This document shows positions 11,744 through 24,184 of a stretch of DNA of 64,000 nt, piece by piece. Origin of the DNA: Leptasterias polaris (Eukaryota; Echinodermata; Asteroidea; Forcipulatida; Asteriidae); contig JAZGTN010000022.1 of the NCBI GenBank assembly GCA_037783415.1, forward strand, positions 6,670,001 to 6,734,000, given 5' to 3'. A model generated the notes under the pieces. That model saw only the letters and a list, made by a program, of their open reading frames with translations, was not told where the DNA came from and made no database searches. The position numbers and the translations under genes are program-made. Every line of letters begins with the position of its first letter. The first letter of the stretch is position 1.

Positions 11744-12010
11744 GGGCCCAATTTCATGGCACTGCTTGCCACGCCTAGGCATGGTATTTCCAATTTGTTT
11801 TGCCCATGGAAAAATCTGGAAAATGTGATTAAATAGCATGAAATGTCTGGTAAAGCCTACACAATGTGTTCATGAAGGTCAGCCCTTGTACTAAATAAAA
11901 TAATTATTCCAGGGACCAAATATCATGCCTGACCATGCCATGTAAGGCAAGGGATTCTATGGACCATAAGCACATACTTTTGTGGTAAGCAGAGTCATTA
12001 AATTGGGCCC
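11744..12010. mobile_element. MITE with GGGCCCAATTT ends, 267 bp
   Basis: It starts GGGCCCAATTTCATGGCACT and ends AGTCATTAAATTGGGCCC. The inverted ends of about 18 bp are imperfect. Internal inverted segments (CTTGCCACGCC ... GTGGTAAGC) extend the foldback. Related elements lie at 36216-36336 and 46551-46803. Confidence 0.6.
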
Positions 12011-12567
12011 AGCTTGTTAAGTTAATCCTTCCACCATGATAAGTTAACATGCATGATAGGTTACCATTTATTGATTTTGAGTAACAATTTCAGTAACATT
12101 TTTGTAGTTGCAAACATGCTTACTGTTAGTTTGACCCTACAATGATGGTAACATTTATGAACTTTGATTTATTGGCAGCTGTACCTGCTGAGCAATTCAG
12201 GTAAAAAATATTGCACTAACTCTAAGAACATGTTTTTATTTATAAGTTGAGAGATTGATTGATTGATTGATTTCTTAAATTCATTTATTTTATTTTATTT
12301 AATTTTTAATTTTGTTACTATGCAATTAAAGTTAATAATTAACTTTCGTGTCTATGTGACTGTCCACATAAAGCAACACTCTCAATTGCTCATTTATTTT
12401 TCTTCACATATTTGTTTGATAAAAGTTGCTGGTAGTTGACTGTGTCGGTATCTCAATGATCTACGTAAGTCGATTTGACCCTTACCTTGATTTTCACATA
12501 TCAGAGCTTTTCAAAAAGTCTGTTGACATGAATTCAGGTTCCAGGAAAAGTATTTTTTGTTGCTGCA
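12011..12567. other. no gene recognised
   Basis: Low-complexity AT-rich DNA with short GATT and TTTTA runs near 12250-12310. Nothing else is seen. Confidence 0.35.
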
Positions 12568-12741
12568 ATAGACCTTACGCACATGACGTTAATTAAGTTG
12601 GGCGCCCTCAACTAGAGGTTAAATGACGGTTGCTTATTGGCCCATCCCATGCATCGGGCGCTCAACGATTTGTGTTACCATTGTTTTATCACTGTCACCC
12701 CTCCAAGATTGCAGCATGACGACGTCAATACGAAAGGTCTA
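12568..12741. mobile_element. MITE with TAGACCTT ends, about 175 bp
   Basis: Left end TAGACCTTACGCACATGACG; right end GACGTCAATACGAAAGGTCTA. The core contains GGGCGCCCTCAACTAGAGG. A partial relative lies at 13206-13330 (TAGACCTTATTCAAG ... ATGATGACGTCAATG). Confidence 0.55.
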
Positions 12742-13205
12742 TTAGAGAAGGTTGAAAGTTCATGGCAATTGCAAAAGTGGTGTGTGTACAAAATGTAGTA
12801 TTGTTACAAAATTTAGTTTGTATTGTTTTATTTTATACATCTATCAGCATCAGGTATAGTTAAAACAAAGGATGGTATTTATAGAAACATAGTAATTAAT
12901 ATAGGGACTAACTATTGTTTTGAACAGTATTTTATTTTGAACAGTAAAGGTTGGTTAATTATACACAAATGCGTCCAGCTTTGAAGGAGGGCCCGTTTTC
13001 ACTGAGCTGTCATTGTACTCAAACTTGCTTAACACAGACGAAGTTTGCTTAGCAAAAGCAGGTTACCGGCTAAAGCATTCAATGTACAGTAATTCTGACT
13101 GGTATCGCTGATACTATGCAGAATAGCTTAATGAAATTCAAACCGGGAAGGAGCAGAAAGCCTTTATAGTGCATGTGCCCATGATATACATGTACTTGTA
13201 ATTGT

Positions 13206-13330
13206 ATAGACCTTATTCAAGTAACATCAATGGAGTAGTGCCCCTTCATTTAGAGGTCAATTTTTTCATCATCATGTTACCTCTAAGATGGTGGCGACAT
13301 GTATGATGACGTCAATGAACGATCCGGTCC
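13206..13330. repeat. partial MITE related to 12568-12741
   Basis: It starts TAGACCTTATTCAAGTAAC and contains GTGCCCCTTCATTTAGAGGTC and GATGACGTCAATGAACG in the same order as the upstream copy. The right terminus is diverged. Confidence 0.4.
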
Positions 13331-15967
13331 TTTGACTCACCACCAGGTTCATAAGAGTAATATTTGTAAGGTCAGAACATTCAAAGGTGCTGGTAAAGGT
13401 GTCAAGTGATATGAGTGTTTCATCCAAACAAACAGTTCTGGTTTCTAAATGTCTCCTTTCACACACCTGGGGGAAGGGAAGCCAATTATGGCTGACCTCG
13501 GGGACACAACTTCCTACCTATGGGAAATAAATGAAGAAAACAATTAAATGATAATAACAACTACAAAATAAATTAAAGATAAGTAGATCAATCCAGGACA
13601 TTTTCAACTTGAAGTTTTCTCTTCAGAAGAAAAACAAAATTAATATCGTTTTTGTTTTATTACATTGCATTGTTTTGTTTCCAAACAAAAAGTGAATATC
13701 CATCCTACTTGTGGCAATATAGTAAAGGCATTTATGGAGCACTCTTTACACTGGGTCTACTGCAGCACTTTACGTAAGAACAAATGCAATTGAAGAAGCA
13801 CCAAAATGGAAAGTACCAGGTAGGCGAATTAAGTCACTAATTAGGATATGCAACTAAAAGTTGTTCTCAACAGTTCGTGTTTTTCCTGGCTGTGTGTCTA
13901 GCAAAATTTAAAATACATGAATTCATTTTTGAGGAGTTCATTGGCTTCTGTGAAGACCTCGAGGGCCTTGTGGTTGTACCAACAAAAATAGATACTTCAA
14001 CACTCATGCTGTCCGGTACTAGATGGGAAAACACTTCTCATATTCTGCCGTAGTTTGCTTCGCTTCACATTCAAGTCGTCTTCAGGGTCAATGAACAGAC
14101 AATTGCCCATAAAAGGAGTATTAAATTGCGAATCATTATGATGCCAACAAATTTCACAAACGTTCTCCACACTGGTTAACAAAATTGCAATTACTGAGTG
14201 CCACCAAGTGATGAACATTTTTCTTTCATTATTAGCAACAACAACAAATATGATCTTAAAGCACACTTGATCGTGCCTCCCATAACAATGTGTTGCTTCA
14301 CAGTATTACGTTCAAAGTTTTTCTCTTTCTGCATGTTAATAATTGTTCAACAATCAAGCATGTTCAGGAGGTGTCATTGTGTCATTGTGCCACTGGCAAA
14401 ATTTGGCTCTGAAATAAGATTTTATTACACCACTTTCAGGGAAAATGTGATTGGAGAGCATCTTTAAGTTTGTGCTGAAAAAAAAAACCCCATCCAACCT
14501 CATCATCTTTGAGGAAACTGCATTTGAGTTTGAGGTTTTTTTCTCTTGCCGCGTAAAGCAAGATACAGAATAATTTTATTCATTTTTACATGTGTAAAGC
14601 ATTCTACAGAATATGTGTAAAAAACATACTACAGAACATGTAAGCGGTTTATAGGAAGTATAATTTATGTATACACTTCATTCTGTAGTACTTATTTCAA
14701 AGAAATTTGGACCGTTTGGTCTTTTGATATATTTTCATGAAACTTAAGGGTGTTCTACAGGATTGGTAAGGATAAAAAACATCATTGTTTAGTTTTAGTC
14801 TGAAAGGTTACTTATTGTGTGAAGTTCATACTAGAACAATTTCTTTGAAATATTTTCCTCTGAAATGAAGTCATATTTGAGAAAAATGTATCTGAAAATC
14901 TTTAAAAACACTACATCTGATTTCGGCTGTTACAACTAAAATTAAGGACAATGTGTGTACATGCTGAAAATTGTGTATGGTTTTTCACTATTTTCTCCTG
15001 ATTCACACAACGGATTAAGCCCCAAAGGTTTGTTGATTTCATGTGTATGGTTGATCGCATAAAATATGAACAATGTCTGCGACTACTTTGTCAGCTCCAC
15101 CAATCCTGTATAATATCTTTAAATGGTTTGATTGCATGTAGTCCTCAGAAAAGCAATGCTAGACAACAATGCATATCAGAAGGAGGAAAAATATCACAAT
15201 TGGATCTCAGTAGCAACAACAATCCATCATGATGGAAAGAAACTATCCCCCTTGGCATCAAGCTTTCTCCACCCTTGAAATCTTAAGTAGTTACTGGTAC
15301 ATCTTCAGATGATGAACCTGACATAGACAAGATTATCCCAAGAATTCTAAATTATATATATTTTTCTCCAGACGTCTTTTTTCAAAGTCTGTAACCAACA
15401 AGAAGTTACCCTGGAGGGGAAGAGATTTTGTTTTTCTTCTCTTAAAGTGGTAGATAAACACAAAGCTTGAAGGAACAGATTTTTAAAATTAACAGACTTT
15501 ATTTTGTATGTTTCCATTAGACCTTGGGGCAAAAGCTGTTTTGTTAGGTTTTCTGTGAATAACCTGTCTTTAGTTGCAAGGGAGACTGGAAAACAGAATT
15601 GACAAGTTCACTCTCTTTGCATCTGAAGATGCTTCATTGAACAGACTTGTATATTGTGATTGTTTACTCAAGTATCAAAAGCTGTTTGATAATCAACAAA
15701 TGTGTGGTGCCAGAAGCATGGAGATGGCAGTTGAGTTTTTAAGTTAGCCCAGTGAAGCCCAGTTCATGCTTCATGTTAATGCAAAATTGAAATTTGATGA
15801 CACAAATCTGCAACGAGCAATTAGCTTATGTTGAAATGTGATAAATTCCTCAGAAATAAGAAATGTTAATTTTGCATCAGGGATAACGAATACAACTTGG
15901 TGTTTACCCTTACACCGATGTTTTTTAACATAGGATATGAACATAGGATTCAAACTGCCTCTAGCCA
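13331..15967. other. no gene recognised
   Basis: About 2.6 kb of AT-rich sequence. Open frames at 13997-14266, 14198-14467 and 15041-15232 show no domain, codon bias or splice context. Confidence 0.35.
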
Positions 15968-16050
15968 CCGGGCTAGCTCGGTGGTCTAATGGTAAGACAT
16001 CTGCTCTAGCAATGCAAAGGTCATGGGTTCGAACCCCATCCGAGTGATTT
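15968..16050 (+). repeat. tRNA-derived SINE head
   Basis: It reads as a tRNA-like block: GCTCGGTGGTCTAATGGTAA (A box region), an anticodon-arm-like CTGCTCTAGCAATGCAAAGG, then GGGTTCGAACCCC (perfect B box and T stem). A truncated copy lies on the minus strand at 49827-49882. A dispersed family argues for a SINE, although a tRNA pseudogene is possible. Confidence 0.6.
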
Positions 16051-16638
16051 GACTGTGGATTTTGTTTGTTCAAAAGTCGGGAAAGTACTGAATATTCAGT
16101 TTTTAATAACATAAAACTAAGAGTAAAAACCAAATTATATTCTTGAGAATTATTCCCAGCAAATGTAGAATTTGCTTTGCATGAAGTATGAACCGGGCTT
16201 GAGACGTGTCAGATTCCAAGCTGGTAATTTTTTTCCACTGGAAGCTATATAATTTGTAGATATGTAGACTTGAAATAACAATTTCATACTGTGGTGCATC
16301 CAAAAAAACCTCTTAGGTTAGCCATGAACTAATCTGGGGAGAAAAGGATGAAGGGTAAATGCATCTTAGCTGGATTAGAAACTGTGGTTTCAGAGAGTCA
16401 TTTGCATTAGTTTTTGACTATCAGGCAAGATATAATTATGTTGTATTTGAAATATGTTTTATTTGAAACAAATGGCATGGCTCAAGGTGGAACTGAAAGA
16501 GGCATAAACCTGCCCTGATGGAGGGTACCAGTTTAAAGGGACTTCTCTTTATCATGCTGCAGCCATCTTGTTGGGTTGTGGGTTTTGTGGTTTTTATTAT
16601 TATTTTTTTTCAAATAAGGTCATTTAGTAAAAGGCCTT
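16051..16638. other. no gene recognised
   Basis: AT-rich sequence; no feature supported. Confidence 0.3.
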
Positions 16639-17060
16639 GGGTGTGTTCCACTCACACAACCAGTTGTGCTACCATGTATAAAATGTGCGACAAAGATTTG
16701 CGCACGTTTGCTTCAATCTGTCAGACCAATCATTTTGCAGTATCCATAATGATAATCCCTTGTGTTGGGCATTGTTTTGTGGTCTGCTGTTTAGATTTTA
16801 GAAAATATTTACATTTTTACTTGTGTTCTTTCCATTTTTAAACAATTCCAAATTAACATAACGAATTACTACAATTTACTACAAACAACCTGTTTGCGGT
16901 AAGGTAAGGTCACATAAGTTCTAAATTTCATGGACTTGTTTACTGCTTTTGCACATTTTTAAAAGTTGGCCAACTCCTCGTTTGCCAAACACATTCCGGT
17001 TTGAAAACCTCCTCGTATGTTGGCAAACGTTTGCATTGTTCGCCAGAGTGGAACACACCC
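16639..17060. mobile_element. MITE with GGGTGTGTTCCACTC ends, 422 bp
   Basis: The ends GGGTGTGTTCCACTC and GAGTGGAACACACCC are exact 15-bp inverted repeats. The interior contains further inverted motifs (TTTGCGCACGTTTGC / GGCAAACGTTTGC). There is no coding capacity, and no clear target duplication was found. Confidence 0.65.
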
Positions 17061-17089
17061 CTGAATTACACATTATGCTAACACAGAAT

Positions 17090-17225
17090 GAGTGAGGACG
17101 TGACCAAATCGGCTTTGGCTAGATTTGTGCGTCGTCATGCGTTGAAGTATAGGACATCCTTAGCAACAGTCGTAGCCGTAGCTGCAGCGCCCCATGCGAA
17201 TGCGGCCAAAGTCTTGAAATTGAAT
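17090..17225 (+). repeat. dispersed repeat shared with the giant palindrome
   Basis: The block around GCGTTGAAGTATAGGACATC and CTTAGCAACAGTCGTAGCCG matches the nested element in each arm of the palindrome (25733-25862 and 27388-27520). It is an independent, diverged copy, which shows that the segment is itself a mobile family. Confidence 0.55.
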
Positions 17226-18109
17226 GTATTTATTAGCAAACCTTGGTTTCTCAGAAGCATTGCTTTAACATATGAATGAACACAAATCATGTACTTTTAC
17301 ATTTGAATGTGTGCAAGACTTTCACAGTCTATGGCCTGTGTTGCCCGGTCTTGACTGTTGGTCTAGACTTTGGTGCCCCTTCAATAATGTATTTTTTTCA
17401 CAAACATTTATATCTTTAGAAGTATAACTCCATTCTTTTCTTTTGTAAATTTTAACTGTTATTAACACTTTTTTAGAACTATTTATTTTGTATTGATATT
17501 CGGGGATCTCGGTGATGGTTAACCTCATCTTGTATGCTGCTGTTATATAAAAAGAAATGACATAAAGACATTATTTTTATTTGGAAAAAGTTATTTTTAA
17601 TTTGATGTAAAGTTTGATAGCATGTGCAAAGTATACAGTTTTTGTAATGCATTTGTTTAAGTGGAATGGGTCTTTGTGAACTCGGAGTAATTGTTTTTTG
17701 TGTTGAGGATAATTTTAGAGGAAAGTATATACGGACAATCAGTCAAGCTGTTTGTAGAAATGGTATGAGTAAAACCCTGTGTGATGTCACAAGCTTTATC
17801 AATAGTAAGTTGGTGCATGTACCAATAACCTTAAATAAGCTACAAGTGTAACATGCTTGGGCCAGGCTAGTCAAAATGTTGATTGCTGCTTCGATTCGAA
17901 TACTTGAGATGGGCAATCTTTTTAAAAACCCAAAACAAACAAAGTATTAAACTTATGTGTACATATTATTTTATAAAATAATATGAAGTAACAAACCAGA
18001 GGGAAAGTGACTAACTGGGTAAATATTAGAAATAATATAGTATTATAGGGTTGAACATGGAAAAATTGACTAGGGTAAGACTTTAACTGGAGACCTCTGG
18101 ATGAATGTG
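17226..18109. other. no gene; includes a decayed dispersed repeat fragment
   Basis: 17325-17390 (GGCCTGTGTTGCCCGGTCTTG ... TTTGGTGCCCCTTC, read in pieces) is a diverged copy of the repeat at 29921-30062 and 58997-59132. The rest is AT-rich with nothing recognisable. Confidence 0.35.
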
Positions 18110-18245
18110 CTGGGGGCTTTGATGGCAACCCTGAACAAAGATATTGACATCGTTGGGAGACCACCAACAATAGGACTAGATAGCTTAGTTGAAAGAGCGT
18201 CGGCACATTAATCCAGAGGTTGCAGGTTCAAATCCTGCTCTAGTA
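18110..18245 (+). repeat. tRNA-derived SINE (plus strand)
   Basis: 18174-18243 is tRNA-like: GATAGCTTAGTTGAAAGAGCG (A box region) and GCAGGTTCAAATCCTGC (B box and T stem). It is preceded by CTGAACAAAGATATTGACAT and GGGAGACCACCAACA, shared in reverse with 9664-9810. A truncated relative lies at 57774-57835. Confidence 0.6.
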
Positions 18246-21200
18246 AATGTTTCTTTGTACAAGGAACCCTAAATTGATATTAATATGCACAGGGTCCATA
18301 AGTAAACATAAACAAATGGATAACAATCTTTTTAAGAAGTGTGAAACAAAATTTCTCTTCAAGAAACCAATTTTGTACCTTCCATTAAAAAGAGAAAGAT
18401 GCCTCACACTATTGTGTACCAATAACCCAAGATATTTCATTGAAAACCCATCATTTTTGAAATATCGATGACTTTCACACACAAAATAAAACTTCAGTTA
18501 TTCAAACAAATCATGGAAAAAATACTTGGATATTTTTTACTTTACATGTAACTTTCAGAGGTTAGTTTTGAATATAATTTTTGAAACTTGGAGAATGAGA
18601 GTTGAATGTTCTCCTAATATGAAAAGAATATGATGGCATAGTTTTCTAGAATGCAAATCACTGACAAACTCAAAACCACACCTGTGGTAAAAACAAGAAA
18701 ACAAGAACGATTAACTATGGGACTATTGTATTTTGTGGCTAAAGTAAATGAGTAATTTATAAGGAGTAGTTTGATGATTATGTATAAATAAAATGCTGGG
18801 TGTAAATAGAAAGACAATACTAACACGGGCTTCCTGTATTAACGACAAAACAACAGTCTAAACATTGTATTATTTAGTATAAATGAGGCAATCATTTCTA
18901 AGGCCGCTTTGTGTCTTGGGGAAGATGCAGCAGACTGATGTAATTGTGTAAAGTGTTTTTATATGTGGGAGTAGGTTTTTAATTAAATGCTGTATAACTT
19001 GTTATTGTGTCTGCTCTAATCAGTGACAAGAACTCTGTTACTTCTGATATATACCTAGGGATTTGTCCAAACCACTGCTTAGGCTCCGTCTCTGACTCCG
19101 AGCTCCATTTGATTTTCAAAATACTGTACAAAATATACACTGCTCCAGAGTTGATGACAAAGCCCAAGCCGGAAACAGAGTTCAAGCCGAGGTTTGGGGA
19201 AAGGTCTTTTTAATTATGTTTATATTGGTCTGTAGAAGTGAGATTATACAACTGGTAGAATTATTATTTAAATCTAGTTCAGCAGTGTTGAGAAAGAACA
19301 AATTTATTTTTGCAGGCAACTTGGAGGCAACCAACTGCAGTGCATACTACAGGACATGAGTGATTTTTCAAGCAATGTCTTATGATCCCCAAGAAAAAAA
19401 TGTGAACATTCAAATGTGAATGGCTTTTCTTCTTGGAGATTGCCTAGAACTGGTTAATTGCCTTGTGTGACATTACCCTTACATATCTACACCCTCTCAA
19501 AATAGTCCTGCCAATTCTGAATTTTGTCACAAAGGGCTTTTGAAGGCTGCAACACAAAGCAATGTTGTTACACATACTGACATGTTCACAGTTTACTCTT
19601 TTTTTAACTTGGGGTCTACATGAATGCTATCTTCAAGAAACCAATGTTGTACCATCTAACATAATTATGTATAACTCAATTATTGTGTACAGACCTGGTA
19701 GTATCTTGGGTTGAAGATGGCAATGGTGAGCATAAGAAGTTTTCATTTGTGAGGGATGAAGAATTAGTCTTATTTCTTGTCTTTTAGTTATTTTTTGCTC
19801 CCTTGTGCTGCAACTCTTACCTGGTATCCTTAATTTGTTTGTGGTGTGCACTCATCGAAATTGCAGTGCAAGGGTCTGAAAAAGTGATTAACTAACTTCT
19901 TGAGTGAAGACTAAGGACGAATATGAAATGAGATTTACAAATGCAGATGTGTGGTGTTAATAAGTGCAAAATACCTTAAACTATATTGTTTTCTCATAAA
20001 TGGTGTCCTAAAAAGCTTGCATGGTTTGAGTTCTGAGATAACACATGATTCTTGCATGTCAAGAAAACTGTCAAATATTTATTCTCAATCTGCGATTTTC
20101 TTTTGACAAATTGCACCAAGCAATGTAACTTCATGATCCCGTAACAAAATACCTTGCCTTACAAGAAATAGACAAAAAGCTATTACAAATCTGAGATTAT
20201 ATACCCAAATTCATAAATCCACTTAAAGTTAGGTTTTACCTTTTGACAGATTTGCATGCTCCAGTATAAAATTTACATCTGCTTTTATTTCTTGTCGGGT
20301 GCTTTAAAAAAAAGGTAAATAAATAAAATGTTTCAGTAATTGAATTGTTACTGGGGCGATGCAATTATTATTTTTGTATCATAGAGGTAGTTGTAGAGTG
20401 CATTTGTTTTCTTCTTTCATCTCGAGGTGTCTGTTCTGTTTTATTTGTATGCCGAGTAAAATTAGATTTGCTTAAAGTCCTCTCTTGCCTTTTAAGTTTT
20501 CCCCAGTGTATGTAGAACTGTAATATATATATTATATATATATATATCTCTATTAACATTAAAGGTGCAAGGTTTTGTATTTTTTGTATGTAGAATTTTG
20601 TGGGGAAAATATAATTATTTTTTTGTATTTTGTGCTGTTTGTAACAAAATTACAGCAACAACCCTAATGTTTATTACTATTAGATCTAGAAATACAATTA
20701 ATTTTGGACCATCAAATCTATGTATAAACCTGGGTGCTAGATTAACACTGCTGTATTTCTGTAATTAATTCAATTATGAAATAACTACCATTTAATAAAA
20801 AGTCATCAGGTGTATGAAGTGTTTGTTTCCCTGAAAATGTCTATCCAGTGTGCAGGCCCAACTGTTATTCTCTATTGATCGTAACCTTGAATTGAAGTGT
20901 GTATTGAGAACCATTGTCACTAATAATGAAAACAATGAAAGTAATGTACTCTCAGCAACTCACAACTCTCGGCCAAAAGTAGTTCATTCACCTCAGTGAG
21001 GGGACTGTTTTGGGACGTCTTATGCAAGGGGGTCTATAAAAGAAAATTGCTACACATAATCTGGTACCTATTACCTTAAAGGTATGTATTAATGTCATTG
21101 ATTTTTGAAGACAAAATTCTTTCAAATGATTCTTAAGTTACAAATGTAAAACAAAATCTCTAAAAAAGTGATCATGTTTTTCAAGGGAAAAAATTAATGA

Positions 21201-22409
21201 AATGTTACATTCAGCTGAACATGGTTGCTGGATCTTCCCTTTAACTGTTGCCCAGTCTCAGATCCATCAGAAATGGTTTACGTCCTCACTTAAGAGAATT
21301 TGTGTTTTAGTTTCCTTGAATTGTTACCATGGCAACACAAGTAATAAAGTCCATTTAGAGTACAGTTTGAGGGCATTGTTTCAGAGACGTTGGCTTGGCG
21401 ATCATCCAAATAATTATCGTCCCGATAATATACGGACAATGTTTAAGTTGAATGCTTCACTTGGTGCTGATTCACATCACCTATTTCCTTTGAAATGCTT
21501 TAATTTTCATGAGAATTTAGATATTTCTGTATTTTTATTGTGTATTTGTTCTGCTTACCCAAGGCCCCTTTTCAAAAAGCTGCTTACAAAATCAAATTAC
21601 TTACCAGTAATGAATGTAGAGTAGAAATCCCGGCCAATTCCCTACCTACAACCGAGGTAGTAGCAAGCAGGACAGATCTTTTCAGAACTAAGTAGTCTCC
21701 TGAATTCTGAAATCTACTCCGCGGCGGTAGAATAAATAGCAAGACAAGTTCTCAAAGAACAATTCTACACAGCTAAGTAGATATAAACACATGGTGTTAC
21801 TGCAAACTGAATAATCACAAAACTTGTTATCATTTTGAGCTGCCTTTGAAAAATAGGAGAACTGGTATACACAAGATATTTTTTCATATACCAAATAATA
21901 AACCATAAGGGAAACTGACTGGGTTTTTCTTTGATTAACCCAAAACTAAGATATTTTTCAATAAGTACTCTTCATATCATAGTACCACTACCACACCCAG
22001 GAAGGGGAGTCCCTGATTTCTTTCTTTTATTTGTTTCAACTCCTCCCTAATTTTGTTTGTAAACTCAAACTATGATCTGTTAATTGTAGAACTTGTTAAC
22101 TACTGGTAATTGAAAAAGCAACAATTCTTCCATAGTTGGTGAAAGAAGTTGTGTTTTGTATGAAAGGACCACTTAAAAAGCATTTAATGTACTAATTAAT
22201 TATAATCAATTTGTTATTGTAAAAAAAATTAAATTAAAATAAAAATTATAATTAACTGTGATTAACAAGCTACTGTTATTATGAAAAAGATAGAACTCCA
22301 TCGAATAAATTTTATAAAAGTACATAATATCTGTCTGTGGATGCTTATATTTTAATAATGAACTTTTGAGAGTTTGTTTTTTGTTTTATCTCTTTCTCTA
22401 TTTAATTAA
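18246..22409. other. long stretch without a recognisable gene
   Basis: About 4 kb of AT-rich DNA. Contents seen: a (TA)n tract at about 20522-20546 and short A or T runs. The 140-codon frame at 21202-21624 has no family signature. I see no exon or RNA gene. Confidence 0.35.
20522..20546. repeat. (TA)n microsatellite
   Basis: Alternating TA with one interruption, about 25 bp. Confidence 0.7.
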
Positions 22410-22777
22410 AGGCACTGAACACGTTTGGTAATTACTCAAAATATATATTAGCATAAAAATTTACTTGGTTACGAGCAACGGAGAGCTGTTGATAGTATAA
22501 AACATTGTGAGAAACCACTCCCTCTGAAGTAACGTAGTTTTTGAGAAAGAGGTAACTTCTCACTAAAATAATAAAAGACTTCATGCATGAAGCCTTTTAT
22601 TAGCATCTGAAAGCACACAAAATTGTGCAACAAGGGTGTTTTTTCTTTCTTTATTTTCTTGCAACTTCGATGACTGATTCAGCCCAAATTTTCACAGGTT
22701 TGTTATTTTATGCATATGTTGGGATACACCGAGTGACAATACTGGTCTTTGATAATTACCAAACATGTTCGGTGCCT
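22410..22777. mobile_element. TTAA-flanked MITE, 368 bp, second copy
   Basis: TTAA occurs at 22406-22409 and 22778-22781. The ends AGGCACTGAACACGTTTGG and CCAAACATGTTCGGTGCCT are inverted. It is near-identical in layout to 3713-4079, including the internal hairpin (ACTTCATGCATGAAGCC). Confidence 0.75.
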
Positions 22778-22970
22778 TTAAACAAAAATAGGCCTGGAAT
22801 TTTATTCTTAAAGTGAACAGGCAATTTTCCAAAAAAAGGTATAATTTTCATGAAAAACACAAGTTTGAAGGGCACTGAATCGAAGAGTAAAGAAGCCAAA
22901 CCAACCAACCCCCTACTCCAACAGTAGGAGACACCTCTTGATGCAGACTATGTGGCAGGAACTCTGTCGT

Positions 22971-22998
22971 CCCCCCCCCCCCCCCCCCCCCCCCCCCC
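22971..22998. repeat. poly-C run of 28
   Basis: An uninterrupted run of 28 C. On the minus strand it is a 28-G tract able to form a G-quadruplex. Length errors are likely in such a run. A shorter C-run lies at about 23219-23231. Confidence 0.9.
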
Positions 22999-24135
22999 GT
23001 AGATTTATTTACTAATAGCCGACAAGAAGTTTGCCATTGAGAAAATGGTGCTGACCCATCGTAATAACACAGGTCATGCTCCAGTTCACACATCCTTCAT
23101 TTTGTAAAAGGAAATTTGTATGTAATTTACCCTTAGGGATTCGAACTTGTAGTGGGCCAGCGCAGTTATGGACTGTGTAATTAGAACACCCTCTAGTTCT
23201 ATTATATAACTCTATGGTCCCCCCCCCCCCCATATGGCGAACTGTATAGACCACGTGACAGCTGTGACATCACATGTTTACAAAAGAGCCACAGAGCTTG
23301 GACTTCCAACAGGCACAGTTTGTACACAGCTCAATGGAAGAAAACAATAAATCTTATGTTTTATGGAGATTGCACTGTCTGATTTTTCTCAACTTTTGAT
23401 ATGAAGCAAGGGGGGACATCTCGAAAGCTGTACAGCTGTTGCTTTTGTAACTCTTGAATTTTTGTGAAAATTATGCCACAAAATGTAAATTTTCCCGTAT
23501 GGCCTGTGTAGTATTTTGCCTGTCAGGAAATGCATTAGAATGTACAAGGTTACTATTCTGTGAACAAAGGTAACAAACTTCTTCCGATAGCGCCCTCTTG
23601 TGAATCAACCTCATTTAGCCCATGTTAATCCTAGGGGGACAAAATTAAATTCCCTTATGACACCGACCTGCCTGCCGCACAACAGACGGGACTTCACTGT
23701 CAGTCTAATTATTGTGGTAACAGCCTGTAACCATGTTCACAATTTTCTTGGAAAAAGAGCACATGATGTTGTTGAAGTTGCAACAAGTTAAAGTGATAGA
23801 TATTTCTATGACAACGAAAATTCGGACTGAATGACATTTTGCCCTAAACTCAACAGTCAAAGGACTATGTGAGTTTATGCCGGGCCGGATTTGGAGGCGG
23901 GGGAGAAGAATGTAGTTGGCTATAGAGGGCGCTATTCCTTAACGCACAATGCAAGTTTATGAAACAATTTCCATGTTTTAACTAACTTCGAATATAGATC
24001 TTCTTCGATGCTTTCATATGAGCTTTCGGGAGATAAAGATCTTAGATTTCAGAAGAAATATTGAGCCTTTTTATTTGTTTTTTAACGATGACCTGATGTG
24101 CAAAAAAAGCAGTGGCTATTTTATTTATTCTTTTA
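22999..24135. other. no gene recognised
   Basis: Contains short open frames and phrases seen elsewhere as repeats (for example CATGTTTACAAAAGAGCC at 23273, similar to 9597). No exon is supported. Confidence 0.3.
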
Positions 24136-24184
24136 TGGGGCGCCGTTTGTCAATTAATTGTTTAGCGTATTTTTGACGTGTTTT

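Noticed and set aside
15771..16133. 120-codon minus-strand ORF with 'GVRTHDLCIARADVLPL'
   Set aside because: This peptide is the classic antisense translation of a tRNA-SINE, here the one at 15968-16050.
18174..18243. tRNA gene
   Set aside because: The body is shared with other copies in the window (9664-9810 and 57774-57835) and the flanks repeat too, so it is a SINE rather than a functional tRNA.
21202..21624. 140-codon ORF
   Set aside because: No recognisable family, no codon or GC contrast with its surroundings, and no splice context.
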